From Quadrisphaera sp. RL12-1S (GTDB lineage Bacteria; Actinomycetota; Actinomycetes; Actinomycetales; Quadrisphaeraceae), in contig NZ_JACNME010000002.1 of the NCBI RefSeq assembly GCF_014270065.1, positions 310,001-374,000 on the forward strand: a DNA stretch of 64,000 bases. Direction: 5' to 3'. The notes beneath the pieces are model-generated. The model did not search any database. It saw only the letters and a program-made list of their open reading frames with translations, and was not told the origin of the DNA. This document shows, one piece after another, positions 1 through 8,481 of this stretch (positions are counted from its first letter, which is position 1; every line of letters starts with the position of its first letter). A program made the translations under genes and the position numbers.

Positions 1-860
1 GGCTCCCCGCTGCTGGTGGGGACGACGACGGCGCGCGCGCGTCCGTCCCCGTCCGGCGCCACGAGCACCGGCGGCGGGTGGCCGGCGCTGCTCCAGGTCA
101 GGTGGCGCGCGCCGCCGGGGGTCTGCGGCGGGTCGACCCGGGCCACCACGAGGGTGGCCAGCACGTCCAGCCCCAGAGCGTCGAGGGCCGCCTCGGTGCG
201 CGCGATGAGCGCCGACGGCTCCTGCCCGCCCTCCACGGCGTAGGCGCGCAGCACCGCGCGCACCTGGCCCATGGACGCGGCGGCGCGGATGTCGTGGCCC
301 GTGACGTCGCCGATGACCAGGGTGGTGGCGCCGGAGGCGTCCACGAGCGCGTCGTACCAGTCGCCGCCCACCTGGTCCCCGGAGCTCGCCGGGGTGTACC
401 GGCTGGCCAGCTGCAGGCCGCGCGGCTGGGGCAGGTGCGTGAGCATCGCGGACTGCAGCGTGCGGGCGGCCTGCCGGCGGTCCTGCAGCTGCGCCAGGTG
501 GGAGCGGCGCACGCCCGCCACCACGGCCACCACCGCGGTCGACAGCGCCACCACGCCGCAGCTGACCAGCGTGGTGAGCGGCGGGGTGCCGTCCACCAGG
601 CAGGTCCACAGCGCCACCAGGGTGGCCAGCAGTCCCACCGCCACGACGTGCCAGCGGGCTCCGCCGATGGCCGTGATCGTGGGCGCCAGGGCGAACGCAC
701 CCCCGATGTTCGCCGCGCCCGGGTCGCCGCTGAGCTCGCCGGAGACGAGGTCGGTCGCCGTCAGCCCGACGCACGCCGCCACCCCGAGCCACAGCCAGCG
801 CCGGGTGGGTCGCAGCAGCACGTGCTCGTCGTCCGCGCCTGCGCCGAAGCCCCCGCCCAT
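1..860 (-). CDS. Membrane-anchored SpoIIE/RsbU-type PP2C phosphatase (3' end outside window)
   Basis: Reading from the ATG at 860 leftwards gives 286 codons without a stop, so the gene runs off the left edge. The first ~125 residues hold several hydrophobic segments (GVAACVGLTA, VVAVGLLATLVALWTCL, VVALSTAVVAVVAGV) and are probably membrane-embedded. A PP2C-type (SpoIIE/RsbU) domain follows, with the metal-binding motifs GDQVGGDWYDA and LVIGDVTGHDIRAA and the later SSAGHPPPVL. Such enzymes dephosphorylate anti-sigma-factor antagonists in partner-switching stress signalling. No sensor PAS or GAF domain is visible, so the membrane part may be the sensor. The partner proteins are not in the window. 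Confidence 0.85.
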   Translation of the reverse strand, partial: MGGGFGAGADDEHVLLRPTRRWLWLGVAACVGLTATDLVSGELSGDPGAANIGGAFALAPTITAIGGARWHVVAVGLLATLVALWTCLVDGTPPLTTLVSCGVVALSTAVVAVVAGVRRSHLAQLQDRRQAARTLQSAMLTHLPQPRGLQLASRYTPASSGDQVGGDWYDALVDASGATTLVIGDVTGHDIRAAASMGQVRAVLRAYAVEGGQEPSALIARTEAALDALGLDVLATLVVARVDPPQTPGGARHLTWSSAGHPPPVLVAPDGDGRARAVVVPTSSGE

Positions 861-904
861 CCGCCCAGCGTGCCGCACGCGGCTGGGAGCGGTAGGCAGG
901 AGGC

Positions 905-1060
905 ATGAGCGAGAGCACCCACGAGAGCGGCGTCGGCAAGACCGGGGGGCTTCCCGGCGCCAACGCCGACCCGGCCGCCGCCGAGACCCCGGAGCGCGAG
1001 CTCGCCGAGCTGCAGGCCGGTGAGGTGTCCCCGCCGGAGCCGGGCAGCGCCGGCAGCTGA
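905..1060 (+). CDS. Small acidic hypothetical protein (51 aa)
   Basis: A short ORF starts at ATG 905 directly after AGGAGG (898-903), with only one base between, and ends at 1060. The product begins MSESTHESGVGKTGG and is rich in Ala, Glu, Pro and Gly, with no Cys and no hydrophobic segment; it is probably disordered and cytoplasmic. It lies in the gap between two leftward genes and is not part of an operon. I do not recognise a family. Codon third positions are GC-rich, as in real genes here, but the very short SD spacing weakens the call. Confidence 0.55.
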   Translation: MSESTHESGVGKTGGLPGANADPAAAETPERELAELQAGEVSPPEPGSAGS

Positions 1061-1100
1061 GCGCGGCTCGCCGGCTGCCGTCGTCGTCCTGGTCCTCGGG

Positions 1101-1592
1101 TCAGGACGACGACGGCACCGCGGCGACGGCCCGCTCCAGTTCCGCCACGTCGATCTTCCGCATGGTCATCATCGACTGCATCGCGGCCCGGGCGCGGTCG
1201 GGGTCCGGGTCGGCCATGAGCTCGGTCAGGCGCTGCGGGACCACCTGCCAGGAGAAGCCCCACGGGTCCTTGAGCCACCCGCACTCGCTCTCCTGGCCGC
1301 CGCCGGCGACGAGCCCGTCCCAGTAGTGGTCGGTCTCCGCCTGGTCGGCGCACAGGACCTGGATGCTCACCGCCTCGTTGGGCGTGAACGCCGGGCCGCC
1401 GTTCAGCCCCAGGAAGCGCCGCCCGTCGAGCGTGAACTCGACGGTGAGCACCGCCCCCTCGGGCGTGCTGGGGTTGTCGGCGGGGGAGCGGACCACCGCG
1501 TCGACCGAGCTGTTCGGGAACAGCTCGGTGTACCGGCGGGCGGCCTCCTCCGCGGCCCCGTCGAACCACAGGCACGTCACCATCTCGGGCAT
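1101..1592 (-). CDS. VOC-fold PhnB-like protein (3-demethylubiquinone methyltransferase-like domain)
   Basis: 163 residues starting at ATG 1592, with a GGAAGG-type SD about 8 nt upstream. The N-terminus MVTCLWFDGAAEEAARRYTE, the central GRRFLGLNGGPAFTPNEA and the C-terminal GWLKDPWGFSWQVVP are the signature of the PhnB/YjdN branch of the vicinal-oxygen-chelate superfamily. Despite the domain name, methyltransferase activity is not established for this branch, and substrate and reaction are unknown. It is monocistronic, and its upstream region faces the sirtuin gene. Confidence 0.85.
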   Translation of the reverse strand: MPEMVTCLWFDGAAEEAARRYTELFPNSSVDAVVRSPADNPSTPEGAVLTVEFTLDGRRFLGLNGGPAFTPNEAVSIQVLCADQAETDHYWDGLVAGGGQESECGWLKDPWGFSWQVVPQRLTELMADPDPDRARAAMQSMMTMRKIDVAELERAVAAVPSSS

Positions 1593-1662
1593 GGTCGTCG
1601 TCCTTCCTCTCGATCCTGTGGGGTGTGACCGTCCGGGCGCGCGGGAGTCATCGGTGCTGGCT

Positions 1663-1668
1663 TAGCGT
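1663..1668 (+). promoter_or_regulatory. Leaderless-type -10 box of the sirtuin gene
   Basis: TAGCGT lies exactly 6 nt before the GTG at 1675. This TANNNT-6/7 nt-start arrangement recurs across the window and is typical of actinobacterial leaderless transcripts. It supports the GTG start; no Shine-Dalgarno sequence is visible. Confidence 0.6.
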
Positions 1669-1674
1669 GATCCG

Positions 1675-2601
1675 GTGAGCGAGCTGCCCGCCAGTTCCGT
1701 CGCGGGGTCCGTCGAGGAGTCCGTCGAGGAGCTGGCCGCGCTGCTGTCCTCCGCCCGGGCCTCCGGGCGCGGTGTCATGGCGCTGACGGGGGCGGGCATG
1801 TCCACCGCGTCGGGCATCCCCGACTACCGCGGGCCGACGGGCTCCCAGCGCAAGGGCTCGCCCATGCGGTACGAGGAGTTCCTCCACGACCCCGAGGGCC
1901 GCCGGCGCTACTGGGCCCGCTCCTACGTGGGCTGGTGGCAGATCGCCACCGCCCGGCCCAACGCCGCGCACGCCGCGGTGGCCGACCTGCAGCGCTCCGG
2001 AGCGGTGGGCGCCGTGGTGACGCAGAACGTCGACGGGCTGCACCAGGCCGCCGGCAGCGAGCGCGTGCTCGAGCTGCACGGGACGCTGGCGCGGGTGGTG
2101 TGCCTCGGCTGCGGCGCGGTGGTGCCCCGCGCCCAGCTGGACCGGCGGCTGCGCGCGGCCAACCCCGGCTTCGCCGAGGCGGCCGAGGGCGTCGCCGACC
2201 AGCTGCGCGTGAACCCCGACGGCGACGTCGACCTCCCCGAGGACCTCGTGGCCTCGTTCGTGGTGGTGCTGTGCCCGGTGTGCGAGGTCGGGACGCTCAA
2301 GCCCGACGTCGTGTACTTCGGCGAGCCGGTGCCGAAGGACCGCGTGGAGCGCGCCTACGACCTGCTGGAGCTGGCTCCGGCGCTGCTGGTGCTCGGCTCG
2401 TCGCTGACGGTGATGAGCGGGTACCGGTTCGTGCGGGCGGCGGTGCGGCGGGGCCAGCCGGTGGCGGTGGTGACCGACGGCGCGACCCGCGCCGACGCCG
2501 ACGGCGTCCTCAAGGTGGCCGCCCCCGTGCAGGAGCTGCTGCCTCAGCTGGTGTCGCGCCTGGCCTCCGAGCCCGCCGACGCGCTCTCCGCGTCCCGCTG
2601 A
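1675..2601 (+). CDS. Sir2-family NAD-dependent protein deacylase
   Basis: 308 residues, GTG start. The NAD-binding GAGMSTASGIPDYRG motif is near residues 40-55, TQNVDGLHQAAG carries the catalytic neighbourhood, and ELHGTLARVVC contains the catalytic His. A four-Cys zinc module follows (VCLGCG and LCPVCEVG), then PDVVYFGEPVP and GSSLTVMSGY. All key residues are present, so it should remove acetyl or other acyl groups from lysines using NAD+. The ~55-residue insert between the two Cys pairs is longer than in E. coli CobB, as in many actinobacterial class II-like sirtuins. Monocistronic; the leaderless -10 box lies 6 nt upstream. Confidence 0.93.
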   Translation: MSELPASSVAGSVEESVEELAALLSSARASGRGVMALTGAGMSTASGIPDYRGPTGSQRKGSPMRYEEFLHDPEGRRRYWARSYVGWWQIATARPNAAHAAVADLQRSGAVGAVVTQNVDGLHQAAGSERVLELHGTLARVVCLGCGAVVPRAQLDRRLRAANPGFAEAAEGVADQLRVNPDGDVDLPEDLVASFVVVLCPVCEVGTLKPDVVYFGEPVPKDRVERAYDLLELAPALLVLGSSLTVMSGYRFVRAAVRRGQPVAVVTDGATRADADGVLKVAAPVQELLPQLVSRLASEPADALSASR

Positions 2602-2624
2602 CCCGCCCCCTGCCCCGCCTCCTG

Positions 2625-2684
2625 CCGCGACGATCAAGGAAGTGGCACACGCGCCGGCGTTGGCGACTTCCTTGATCGTCGCGG
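2625..2684. terminator. 19-bp perfect inverted repeat between convergent genes
   Basis: Arms 2625-2643 and 2666-2684 are perfectly complementary and carry the core GACGATCAAGGAAGT, around a 22-nt loop. It lies between the convergent sirtuin and acyl-CoA oxidase genes, so a bidirectional terminator is the likely role. There is no U-tract. The GATCAAGG core recurs at other gene ends in the window. Confidence 0.7.
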
Positions 2685-2698
2685 TGGAGGTGGGGGGT

Positions 2699-4837
2699 TC
2701 AGCTGGCGATGTGCGCGCCCAGCCAGCCCTGCGGCAGCCCGAAGGCGTCCACCACGCGGAGCGCGTGCGGCCGGACCTGCGCGCACAGCGCGTTCACCGC
2801 GGTGGTGAGCTCGCGGCTGCGGCCGGCGGTGACGAGCCCGCGCTCCAGGTACCAGGCGCGGTCGGCCTCCACCAGCGAGAGCACGTGCAGGTCGAGCAGG
2901 CGCGAGAGGAGCACCTTCGCGCGCTCGTCCTCGGCCCGGGCGATGGCCGCGTCGGCGGTCCGGGCCACCCACGCGTCGAGGTGCGCGCGGGCGGCGAGCA
3001 CGAGGTGGTCCTGCACCTCGTTCATCACCGTGAAGCCGCTCTCACCGGCCTGCGCGCGCTTGCGCATCCGCAGCGCCAGGCTCTCCAGCGTGCGGCGCTC
3101 GCGGTGCTCGAGCATCCGCAGCTGCCAGGCCCTGTCGAAGAGCTCGGAGTCGGCCTCCTCCGGGGCCGACCCGGCCTGCTTGGCCGCCCCGCGCTGGCGC
3201 AGCGCGCTGATGTCCGTGACCACCTCGCCGACGAAGCCGGCGACGGCGCGGGCGGGCGTGCGGCCGGCGTAGGCGTCCACCAGGGACGTCGTCACCGCCC
3301 GGGCCTGCCCGATCCTGCCGGCGCCCTTGAGGGCGTCGCGGTGCTCGGAGAGCAGGTGCTTGCCCAGCAGCTGCAGCAGGACGGTGTTGTCGCCCTCGAA
3401 GGTGGTGAAGACGTCGGTGTCGCCCTTGAGCTGCGCGATCCGGTTCTCCGAGAGGAACCCGGAGCCGCCGCAGGCCTCGCGCGCCTCCTGCAGCGAACGG
3501 GTCGCGTGCCAGGTGAGCAGCGCCTTCATGCCGGCGGCCTTCGCCTCCAGGGCCTTCTGCGGGCCGGGTGCGGGGGCGGCGCCCAGCAGCACGGGGTTGG
3601 TCACGCGGTGCAGCTCGGCCACCAGGTCGTCCTGGGCCAGGGCGTACACCGCGGAGGAGGCCAGCAGGGGCAGCAGCCGGCGCTGGTGGGTGCGGTAGTC
3701 CAGCAGCGTGACCTCCTCGCCCTTCGCACCACCCGCCTTGGGGAACTGCGCGCGCCGCTCGGCGTAGGTCACCGCGATGGCCAGCCCGGTCTTCGCGGCG
3801 GCCAGCGCCGCCGCGCCGATGCAGACGCGGCCCTTGACCAGGGCGCCGAGCGTGGTGAAGAAGCGGGCGTTGGGGTTGGAGATCGAGGAGGTGTACGTGC
3901 CGTCCTCGGCCACCTGGCCGTAGCGGTCCAGCAGGTTCTCCCGCGGGACCCGCACGTGGTCGAACATGATCCGGCCGTTGTCCACGCCGTTCAGGCCCAT
4001 CTTGCGGCCGCAGTCGGACAGGGTGACGCCGGGCAGGGCGCTGCCCGCCTCGTCGCGGATCGGCACGAGCACCGCGTGCACGCCGTGCGTCTCGCCCCGG
4101 GTGACGAGCTGGGCGTAGACCACGGCCATCCGCGCGTCGCGCGCGGCGTTGCCGATGTAGTCCTTGCGCGCCTCGGGGCCGGGGGAGTGGACCACGAACT
4201 CGCCCGTGGCCTCGTCGTAGGTGGCGGTGGTGCGCAGGTTGGCGACGTCGGAGCCGTGCCCGGTCTCGGTCATGGCGAAGCACCCGAGCAGGTCCAGCTC
4301 GACGGCGTCGCGCAGGTACCTCTCGTGGTGCTTCGCGGTCCCCAGGGCCTGGATCGAGCCCGCGAACAGGCCCCACTGCACGCCGGCCTTGATGGTCAGC
4401 GACAGGTCGGCGTGGCCGAGCATCTCGAAGTTCACCGTCTGCGCACCGACGCTGTCGCCGCCGATGCCGCCGGTGGCGCTGGCCGCGAAGCCGTAGCGGT
4501 GCTCGCCGGTGGGCACGACCTCCCGGAGCCGCTGCAGCGTCAGGGCGCGGTGCTCCTCGGTGGACAGGTGGTCCGTCGGCTCGCACCACGCGGCGGGGAT
4601 CGTGGCGCGAGCCCTGTCGCGCACGGGGGCCCAGCGCCCGTCCAGCACCTTCTGGACGGCGCGCGGGTCGGCGACCAGCTGCTCGGGGTCGACCGGCCAG
4701 ACGCGTCCGGCGGCGCCCTCGCCCTGGCCGTCGAGGCGGCTGGGGGCTCCGCCCGCGGTCTCGGCGACCCCGGCGGCGACAGCAGCGGCGTCGGTGCTGC
4801 TCGGGCCGGCCGCGCTCTGGGTGGTGGGGCTGCTCAT
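2699..4837 (-). CDS. Acyl-CoA oxidase / acyl-CoA dehydrogenase family flavoprotein
   Basis: 712 residues from ATG 4837, overlapping the TetR stop codon by ATGA. The flavin/substrate region FAMTETGHGSDVANLRTTA, the oxidase-type segment MGLNGVDNGRIMFDHVRVPR, and CGGSGFLSENRIAQLKGDTD followed by TTFEGDN (catalytic Glu region) place it in the long acyl-CoA oxidase branch rather than among the ~390-residue dehydrogenases. It would introduce the 2,3-double bond in acyl-CoA in beta-oxidation, as an FAD enzyme in the cytoplasm. It is translationally coupled to the TetR gene and faces the fadA2-fabG4-htdX set across a shared operator. In the comparable mycobacterial cluster the acyl-CoA dehydrogenase fadE5 occupies this place. 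Confidence 0.9.
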   Translation of the reverse strand: MSSPTTQSAAGPSSTDAAAVAAGVAETAGGAPSRLDGQGEGAAGRVWPVDPEQLVADPRAVQKVLDGRWAPVRDRARATIPAAWCEPTDHLSTEEHRALTLQRLREVVPTGEHRYGFAASATGGIGGDSVGAQTVNFEMLGHADLSLTIKAGVQWGLFAGSIQALGTAKHHERYLRDAVELDLLGCFAMTETGHGSDVANLRTTATYDEATGEFVVHSPGPEARKDYIGNAARDARMAVVYAQLVTRGETHGVHAVLVPIRDEAGSALPGVTLSDCGRKMGLNGVDNGRIMFDHVRVPRENLLDRYGQVAEDGTYTSSISNPNARFFTTLGALVKGRVCIGAAALAAAKTGLAIAVTYAERRAQFPKAGGAKGEEVTLLDYRTHQRRLLPLLASSAVYALAQDDLVAELHRVTNPVLLGAAPAPGPQKALEAKAAGMKALLTWHATRSLQEAREACGGSGFLSENRIAQLKGDTDVFTTFEGDNTVLLQLLGKHLLSEHRDALKGAGRIGQARAVTTSLVDAYAGRTPARAVAGFVGEVVTDISALRQRGAAKQAGSAPEEADSELFDRAWQLRMLEHRERRTLESLALRMRKRAQAGESGFTVMNEVQDHLVLAARAHLDAWVARTADAAIARAEDERAKVLLSRLLDLHVLSLVEADRAWYLERGLVTAGRSRELTTAVNALCAQVRPHALRVVDAFGLPQGWLGAHIAS

Positions 4838-5616
4838 GGCGTCTCCTCCAGGTGGTGCTGCGCCGCCCGGTCGGGGCGGTCGGTGGGCGGGGTCGTGAGG
4901 GGCGGTGTCGCGGAGGGCGGGGCCGTCACCACCGGCGCCCGGGACAGCCCGCCCCAGGCCAGGGCGGTCAGCTGCTCGGCCAGGACCGCCGCTGGAGTGC
5001 GCCGCCCGCCCTCGGGGACGGGAGTGCCCATCCAGTGGTCGGCCGCGGCGCGGACCATGCCCACCAGGCCGTGGGCCCAGGGCTCGGCGGTCCCGGCCTC
5101 CAGGCCGGCGGCCCGCAGCTGGCGGGCGATGGCGCGGGCGAACTCGGCGCTGACCGCCTGGGTGAGGCCGGCCAGGGGGTCCGCCGCGCTGGTCGCGGCC
5201 ACCGACCCGGCGCCGCGGGTGACGAACCAGTACACGTCGGGGTCGTGCTCGACGAGGCGCAGGTAGGTGGCGATGACGGCGCCGAGGGCCGCGCGCGGGC
5301 GCTCGTGCTGGGCGGCGGCGGCGGCCAGGTCGCGCAGGATGCGCCGGCTCACGCGGTCGGCGACGGCGAGGTAGAGCTGCTCCTTGTCGGCGAAGTGCCG
5401 GTAGAGCGCGGTCTTGCTGGTGCCGGCGGCGGCGGCGATCTCGTCGACCCCCACGCCCGGCCCGTGCTGGGTGATGGCGCGCAGCGCGGCCTGGACCAGC
5501 TCCTCGCGGCGGGCGCGGCGGTGCGCCTCCCAGCGGGTGCTGCGCCCGTCCTGCACGGGGGTGGCTGGTGCGGGGGCAGCACTCGCCGGCGCAGGCGTCG
5601 TCGCGGCGGGCGTCAC
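4834..5616 (-). CDS. TetR/AcrR-family regulator of the fatty-acid cluster
   Basis: 260 residues from GTG 5616. The N-terminal ~35 residues are Ala/Pro-rich; the HTH follows (LVQAALRAITQHG to AAGTSKTALYRHFADKEQLY, about residues 40-85) with the typical YRHFADKE helix. The C-terminal ligand domain is unassigned. Its own -10 box TACGCT (5623-5628, minus strand) is 6 nt before the GTG, so the message is probably leaderless. It sits divergent to the thiolase operon with a GGTACC-rich palindrome between them, which suggests it controls both directions, probably in response to an acyl-CoA. Confidence 0.9.
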   Translation of the reverse strand: MTPAATTPAPASAAPAPATPVQDGRSTRWEAHRRARREELVQAALRAITQHGPGVGVDEIAAAAGTSKTALYRHFADKEQLYLAVADRVSRRILRDLAAAAAQHERPRAALGAVIATYLRLVEHDPDVYWFVTRGAGSVAATSAADPLAGLTQAVSAEFARAIARQLRAAGLEAGTAEPWAHGLVGMVRAAADHWMGTPVPEGGRRTPAAVLAEQLTALAWGGLSRAPVVTAPPSATPPLTTPPTDRPDRAAQHHLEETP

Positions 5617-5622
5617 CGAGCG

Positions 5623-5689
5623 AGCGTAACCCGGTACCGCTGGTACCCGCTACCTCCAGTACCGGGTAGACCCCGTCTGCGGGTACCGT
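5623..5689. promoter_or_regulatory. Divergent promoter and GGTACC-box operator (tetR / fadA2)
   Basis: Leaderless -10 boxes point both ways: TACGCT on minus (5628-5623) and TACCGT on plus (5684-5689), each 6 nt from a GTG start. Between and over them lie an inverted repeat, ACCCGGTAC (5629-5637) with GTACCGGGT (5659-5667), and GGTACC boxes at 5633, 5642 and 5682. The rightmost box overlaps the fadA2 -10, consistent with repression by the adjacent TetR protein. Confidence 0.65.
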
Positions 5690-5695
5690 CGTGAG

Positions 5696-7066
5696 GTGGC
5701 CACCCCCAGCGCTCCCGCGACCGCCTCCAGCCCACGGGCGTCCCAGGCAGCGGGCCTGCGCGACGCCGTCGTCGTCGCCGCGGACCGCACCCCGTTCTCC
5801 CGCGCCGGGCGCGCCTACGCGCGCGCCTCCAGCCAGGACCTCCTGGCCGCCGCCCTCGACGGGCTCACCGCCCGCACCGGCCTGGCGGGCCAGCGCCTCG
5901 GCGCCGTCGTCGCCGGGTCGGTCCTGCGGCACAGCACCGACCTCAACCTCACCCGCGAGGCGCTGCTGTCCAGCGCGCTCGCCCCCACCACCCCCACCAC
6001 CGACCTGTCGATGGCGTGCGCTACCGGCCTGGAGGCCGCGGTCATCGTGGCCAACGCCATCCGCGTCGGGCAGATCGACTCCGGCATCGCCGGCGGCGCC
6101 GACTCCGCCAGCGACGCGCCCCTCGCGGTCGGTGACGACCTGCGCCGCACGGTGCTCGCCGCGCGCGCGGCCCGGTCGACGACGCAGCGCCTCCGGGCGC
6201 TCGCGGGCCTGCGCCCCAGCGCGGTGCGCATCGAGGCCCCCCGCAACGCCGAGCCCCGCACCGGCCTGTCGATGGGCGAGCACGCCGCGCTGACCGCGGC
6301 CGCCTGGGGCGTCAGCCGCGCCGCGCAGGACGGGCTGGCCGCCCGCAGCCACCAGGCCCTGGCACGGGCCTGGGACGAGGGCTTCTTCGACGACCTCGTC
6401 ACCAGCTGCCTGGGCCTGCGCCGCGACGACGTGCTGCGCCCCTCCACCACCGTGGAGGCCCTCGCCGCGCTCAAGCCCGTCTTCGGGCGCGACCTGCCCG
6501 CCGACCAGCCCGGTGCCGCCAGCATGACCGCCGGCAACTCCACCCCGCTGACCGACGGCGCCGCCGTCGTCCTGCTGGCCAGCCGCGAGTGGGCCGCAGA
6601 GCACCGCCTGCCGGTGCTGGCGAGGGTGGTCGACGCGGAGTCCGCCGCGGTCGACTTCGTCACCGGCACCGACGGCCTGCTCACCGCACCCGTCTACGCC
6701 ATGCCGCGGCTGCTGGACCGGATCGGCTGGACCCTGCAGAGCGCCGACGTCCTCGAGGTCCACGAGGCGTTCGCCTCGACCGTGCTCGCCACCCTGGCCG
6801 CGTGGGAGTCCGAGGACTTCTGCCGCGAGCGGCTCGGGCGCCCCGCGCTCGGTGCCGTCGACAGGACGCGCCTCAACCCCGTCGGCTCGTCGCTCGCCAC
6901 CGGCCACCCGTTCGCCGCGACCGGTGGGCGGGTGCTCGCCACCGCGGCCAAGCAGCTGCACCGGCTCGCCGCTCGTCGGGGCGCGGGCGAGAGCGCGCCG
7001 CGCGCGCTCATCTCCGTCTGCGCCGCCGGTGGGCAGGGCGTGGTCATGGCGCTGGAGGCGGCGTGA
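5696..7066 (+). CDS. fadA2: Acetyl-CoA C-acyltransferase (FadA2/FadI-type thiolase)
   Basis: 456 residues from GTG 5696. The acylated Cys is in SMACATGLEAAV (about residue 107), the His in LATGHPFAATGGR and the second Cys in SVCAAGGQG, so the thiolase triad is complete. The insert and the order of motifs resemble FadI/FadA2 thiolases. It would cleave 3-oxoacyl-CoA to acetyl-CoA or run the reverse condensation. It is coupled to the FabG gene by a GTGA overlap. Mycobacterium places fadA2 beside fabG4 and htdX, and the symbol rests on that synteny and on the motifs. Confidence 0.88.
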   Translation: MATPSAPATASSPRASQAAGLRDAVVVAADRTPFSRAGRAYARASSQDLLAAALDGLTARTGLAGQRLGAVVAGSVLRHSTDLNLTREALLSSALAPTTPTTDLSMACATGLEAAVIVANAIRVGQIDSGIAGGADSASDAPLAVGDDLRRTVLAARAARSTTQRLRALAGLRPSAVRIEAPRNAEPRTGLSMGEHAALTAAAWGVSRAAQDGLAARSHQALARAWDEGFFDDLVTSCLGLRRDDVLRPSTTVEALAALKPVFGRDLPADQPGAASMTAGNSTPLTDGAAVVLLASREWAAEHRLPVLARVVDAESAAVDFVTGTDGLLTAPVYAMPRLLDRIGWTLQSADVLEVHEAFASTVLATLAAWESEDFCRERLGRPALGAVDRTRLNPVGSSLATGHPFAATGGRVLATAAKQLHRLAARRGAGESAPRALISVCAAGGQGVVMALEAA

Positions 7067-8481
7067 GCGCGGGGCCCGCTCGGGGCGCGCAGGTGAGGGA
7101 CGTCTACGCCGAGCTCGTCCGCACCGCGCCCGGCGCCGCGGTCGCGCGGCGGCTCGGGCTGCCGCGCCCAGCGGTGCTGCGGCGCTCCGAGCCCGGTGCG
7201 CCGCTGCTGGGCGGCCCGGCGCTCGTGCTCGCCGCCGGGTCGGGGGCGTCGGTGTTCCGCACCCGCGAGGCCGGCGATGCGCTGGCCTCGCTGCTGGCGC
7301 GCGCCGGCGCTGACGCGCAGCTGGACCTCGCCGCCGTGCCCGAGGGGACGCGCCTCGGCGCGGTGGTCGTCGACGCCACCGGCGTCACCCGCACTCCCGA
7401 CCTCACCGCCCTCGGCCTGGCGCTGGGCCCTGCGGTGCGCCGCCTCGGGGCCAGCGCCCGGGTGCTGCTCGTGGGCCGGACCCCGGCCCACCTCGACGAC
7501 GTCGAGGCCGCCGCGGTCCAGCAGGGCCTCGAGGGCCTCGTGCGCACGGTCGGCAAGGAGCTGCGCGCCGGCGCCACGGCCGGCCTGCTGCGCCTGGCCC
7601 CCGATGCCGGCCCGGCGGAGCTCGACGGGCCGCTGCGCTTCCTGGTCTCAGCGCGGTCGGCGTTCGTGGACGGGCAGGTCGTGGACGTGGCGGCCGCGGT
7701 CCACGACGACGACGTGCGCCGCGCCGGCGAACAGCCGCTGAGCGGCGCCGTCGCCGTCGTCACCGGGGCCGCCCGCGGCATCGGGCGGGCCACGGCGCAG
7801 GTGCTGGCCCGGCAGGGCGCGCACGTGGTGGCGGTGGACGTGCCCGCCGCCAGCGGCGACCTCGCGCGCACCGCCAACGGCGTGCGCGGGCAGGCGCTCG
7901 CGCTCGACGTCACCGCACCCGACGCCCCGCACCGGCTGGTGGAGCACCTGCGGCGCGCGCTGGACGGGCCCGGGGCCGACCGGCTCGTCGTCGTCCACAA
8001 CGCCGGCATCACGCGGGACCGGCTGCTGGTCAACCTCGACGCCGCCCGCTGGGAGGCGGTGCTGGGCGTCAACCTCGCGGCGCCGCTGCGCCTGACCGAG
8101 GCGCTGCTCGACGCCGGGCTGCTGGGCGCGGGGGCGCGGGTGGTGGGGGTCTCCTCCACGTCCGGGCTGGCGGGCAACCGCGGGCAGGCCAACTACGCGG
8201 CGTCCAAGGCGGGCGTCGCGGGGATGGTCCGGGCGCTCGCGCCGCGCCTCGGGCAGGTCGGGGCCACGGCCAACGCGGTCGCGCCGGGCTTCATCGAGAC
8301 CGAGATGACCGCGAAGATCCCGCCGCTGCTGCGGCAGCTGGGTCGGCGCACCGCCAGCCTGCAGCAGGGCGGCCTGCCGGTGGACGTCGCCGAGGCGGTC
8401 GCGTGGCTCGCCGAGCCCGCCAGCGCCGGCGTCACCGGCCAGGTGGTCAGGGTCTGCGGCCAGGCGCTGGTGGGCGCGTGA
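7063..8481 (+). CDS. fabG4: High-molecular-weight 3-oxoacyl-ACP/CoA reductase (FabG4-like)
   Basis: 472 residues from GTG 7063, overlapping the thiolase stop. The N-terminal ~215 residues are a degenerate Rossmann-like domain without a clear cofactor motif. The C-terminal ~245 residues are a full SDR: TGAARGIGRA for the cofactor, HNAGITRD, the Ser of GVSSTSGLAG and YAASKAG with the catalytic Tyr/Lys. The two-domain layout is the hallmark of HMwFabG (mycobacterial FabG4), which reduces 3-oxoacyl thioesters, in that family with NADH. It sits between thiolase and dehydratase, so the operon can reduce what the thiolase makes. Confidence 0.9.
   Translation: MSAGPARGAQVRDVYAELVRTAPGAAVARRLGLPRPAVLRRSEPGAPLLGGPALVLAAGSGASVFRTREAGDALASLLARAGADAQLDLAAVPEGTRLGAVVVDATGVTRTPDLTALGLALGPAVRRLGASARVLLVGRTPAHLDDVEAAAVQQGLEGLVRTVGKELRAGATAGLLRLAPDAGPAELDGPLRFLVSARSAFVDGQVVDVAAAVHDDDVRRAGEQPLSGAVAVVTGAARGIGRATAQVLARQGAHVVAVDVPAASGDLARTANGVRGQALALDVTAPDAPHRLVEHLRRALDGPGADRLVVVHNAGITRDRLLVNLDAARWEAVLGVNLAAPLRLTEALLDAGLLGAGARVVGVSSTSGLAGNRGQANYAASKAGVAGMVRALAPRLGQVGATANAVAPGFIETEMTAKIPPLLRQLGRRTASLQQGGLPVDVAEAVAWLAEPASAGVTGQVVRVCGQALVGA

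Noticed and set aside
2699-6961. A 1420-residue leftward ORF covering oxidase, TetR and thiolase regions
   Set aside because: Only the part after ATG 4837 has coding motifs; the remainder is antisense to the thiolase and out of frame with TetR.
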